From: DATIHF01 sp035480955
GTDB lineage: Bacteria; Patescibacteriota; Microgenomatia; Woykebacterales; RBG-16-39-9b
Direction: 5' to 3'
Length of the DNA stretch: 12,471 bases
NCBI GenBank assembly: GCA_035480955.1
Contig: DATIHF010000069.1
Span: forward strand, 1 to 12,471
Part shown: positions 12,052-12,471 of the stretch, piece by piece
Position numbering within the stretch: position 1 is the stretch's first letter
Layout: every line of letters begins with the position of its first letter
Translations under genes and position numbers: made by a program
Notes under the pieces: model-generated
Told to the model about the DNA's origin: nothing
Database searches by the model: none
The model's input: only the letters and a program-made list of their open reading frames with translations

Positions 12052-12456
12052 ATGGATCAGGTCGAGGAAGTCATCGCGCGTTTCGAAGAAAGGATTAAGA
12101 AACAAGTAGATGACCTGAAACATGCGTTATTCAAATTACCGTCAACTTATCAAATGGTTGAGGTCTGCTTAGAGGCACGTTCTCTTTGCAAGAGACAAAA
12201 CCTCAAGTATTTCGCCTTTCCTATATGTACTATTGCCAGTGAAGTTGGCTACGTTGTTATTTTCTTTCCGGAAGAGGACAAAGAGTTCGAGAGAAGGCTA
12301 GACTCGAGATGGGGTGAGTGGAGAATTGGGACAAATGAGGTAGGTGAACAAGTCGAAAGTATTAGAAGTGATTTCTTTAAATTCTTGAGAAATTTCTTAA
12401 CTGGTCAACGACCAGTGAAAATCGGCGAAAGAATTATTGTTTACAGCCCAAACTAA
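12052..12456 (+). CDS. Hypothetical protein, 134 aa
   Basis: I do not recognise this protein. The ATG at 12052 follows AAGGGGG (12040-12046) by five bases. The first 50 residues or so are helical and charged (DQVEEVIARFEERIKKQVDDLKHAL, then MVEVCLEARSLCKRQ) and could form a coiled coil or helical hairpin. The middle has two strongly hydrophobic strands (YFAFPICTI and VGYVVIFF). An acidic helix (EEDKEFERRLDSRWGEW), a further helix with Phe repeats (DFFKFLRNFL) and a last strand (GERIIVYSP) follow. There are three Cys residues but no paired metal site, and no signal peptide. The stop is 15 bases before the window end, so its terminator is not visible. Its start resembles that of the 11562 protein only loosely. 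Confidence 0.65.
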   Translation: MDQVEEVIARFEERIKKQVDDLKHALFKLPSTYQMVEVCLEARSLCKRQNLKYFAFPICTIASEVGYVVIFFPEEDKEFERRLDSRWGEWRIGTNEVGEQVESIRSDFFKFLRNFLTGQRPVKIGERIIVYSPN

Positions 12457-12471
12457 CCATGGGGCACAAAA

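Noticed and set aside
11562..12456. The two last orphan genes as tandem paralogues
   Set aside because: Only a loose likeness of the first 15 residues or so (charged helix with VIAR) is visible; the rest does not align by eye.
1..12471. CRISPR arrays, tRNA genes, insertion sequences, prophage genes
   Set aside because: No regularly spaced repeats, cloverleaf sequences, transposase motifs or phage structural genes were seen on reading both strands.

Overview
The window looks like a compact chromosomal segment of a streamlined bacterium, most probably of the Candidate Phyla Radiation (Patescibacteria). This is an inference from gene form and order, not from a marker tree. The cues are an EF-Ts of only 153 residues, a prolyl-tRNA synthetase of 404 residues without the usual editing insertion, a thymidylate synthase joined to an MtrA-like (DUF4346-type) domain, and a shrunken version of the bacterial rpsB-tsf-pyrH-frr-uppS-cdsA-dxr-rseP-proS cluster. 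Several housekeeping genes start almost at the transcription start and have no Shine-Dalgarno (SD) sequence. No tRNA, rRNA, insertion sequence or CRISPR array is visible.

Layout. (1) Positions 1-3175 hold thymidine nucleotide synthesis: the 3' part of a thymidylate synthase-like gene, two small unknown genes (one with a Cys-rich zinc-finger-like N-terminus), and thymidylate kinase. (2) Positions 3176-3520 hold a 69-residue orphan between two hairpins. (3) Positions 3521-8103 hold the translation and envelope-protease block: rpsB, tsf, frr, rseP, proS. rpsB has a long leader with two competing hairpins. A terminator after proS can serve both strands. (4) Positions 8088-8585 hold two tiny membrane-protein genes on the minus strand and a divergent promoter pair sharing one -35 hexamer. 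(5) Positions 8586-8951 hold a small basic orphan with its own promoter and terminator. (6) Positions 9022-10935 hold a tight cluster: PHP-domain phosphoesterase, HIT protein, ribosomal protein bS21 and the rRNA endonuclease YbeY. (7) Positions 11014-12471 hold three monocistronic units, each with a TATAAT promoter: a zinc-ribbon plus helix-turn-helix protein and two unknown proteins. The first two end in strong terminators.

The known genes serve dTTP supply (thymidylate synthase, then Tmk), translation (bS2, EF-Ts, RRF, ProRS, bS21, YbeY), RNA or nucleotide hydrolysis (PHP, HIT) and regulated intramembrane proteolysis (RseP). The less ordinary part is the set of small orphan genes. They are individually promoted, mostly SD-led, and several are much richer in GC than their neighbours. 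The other point of interest is the contrast between leaderless housekeeping genes and SD-led small genes.
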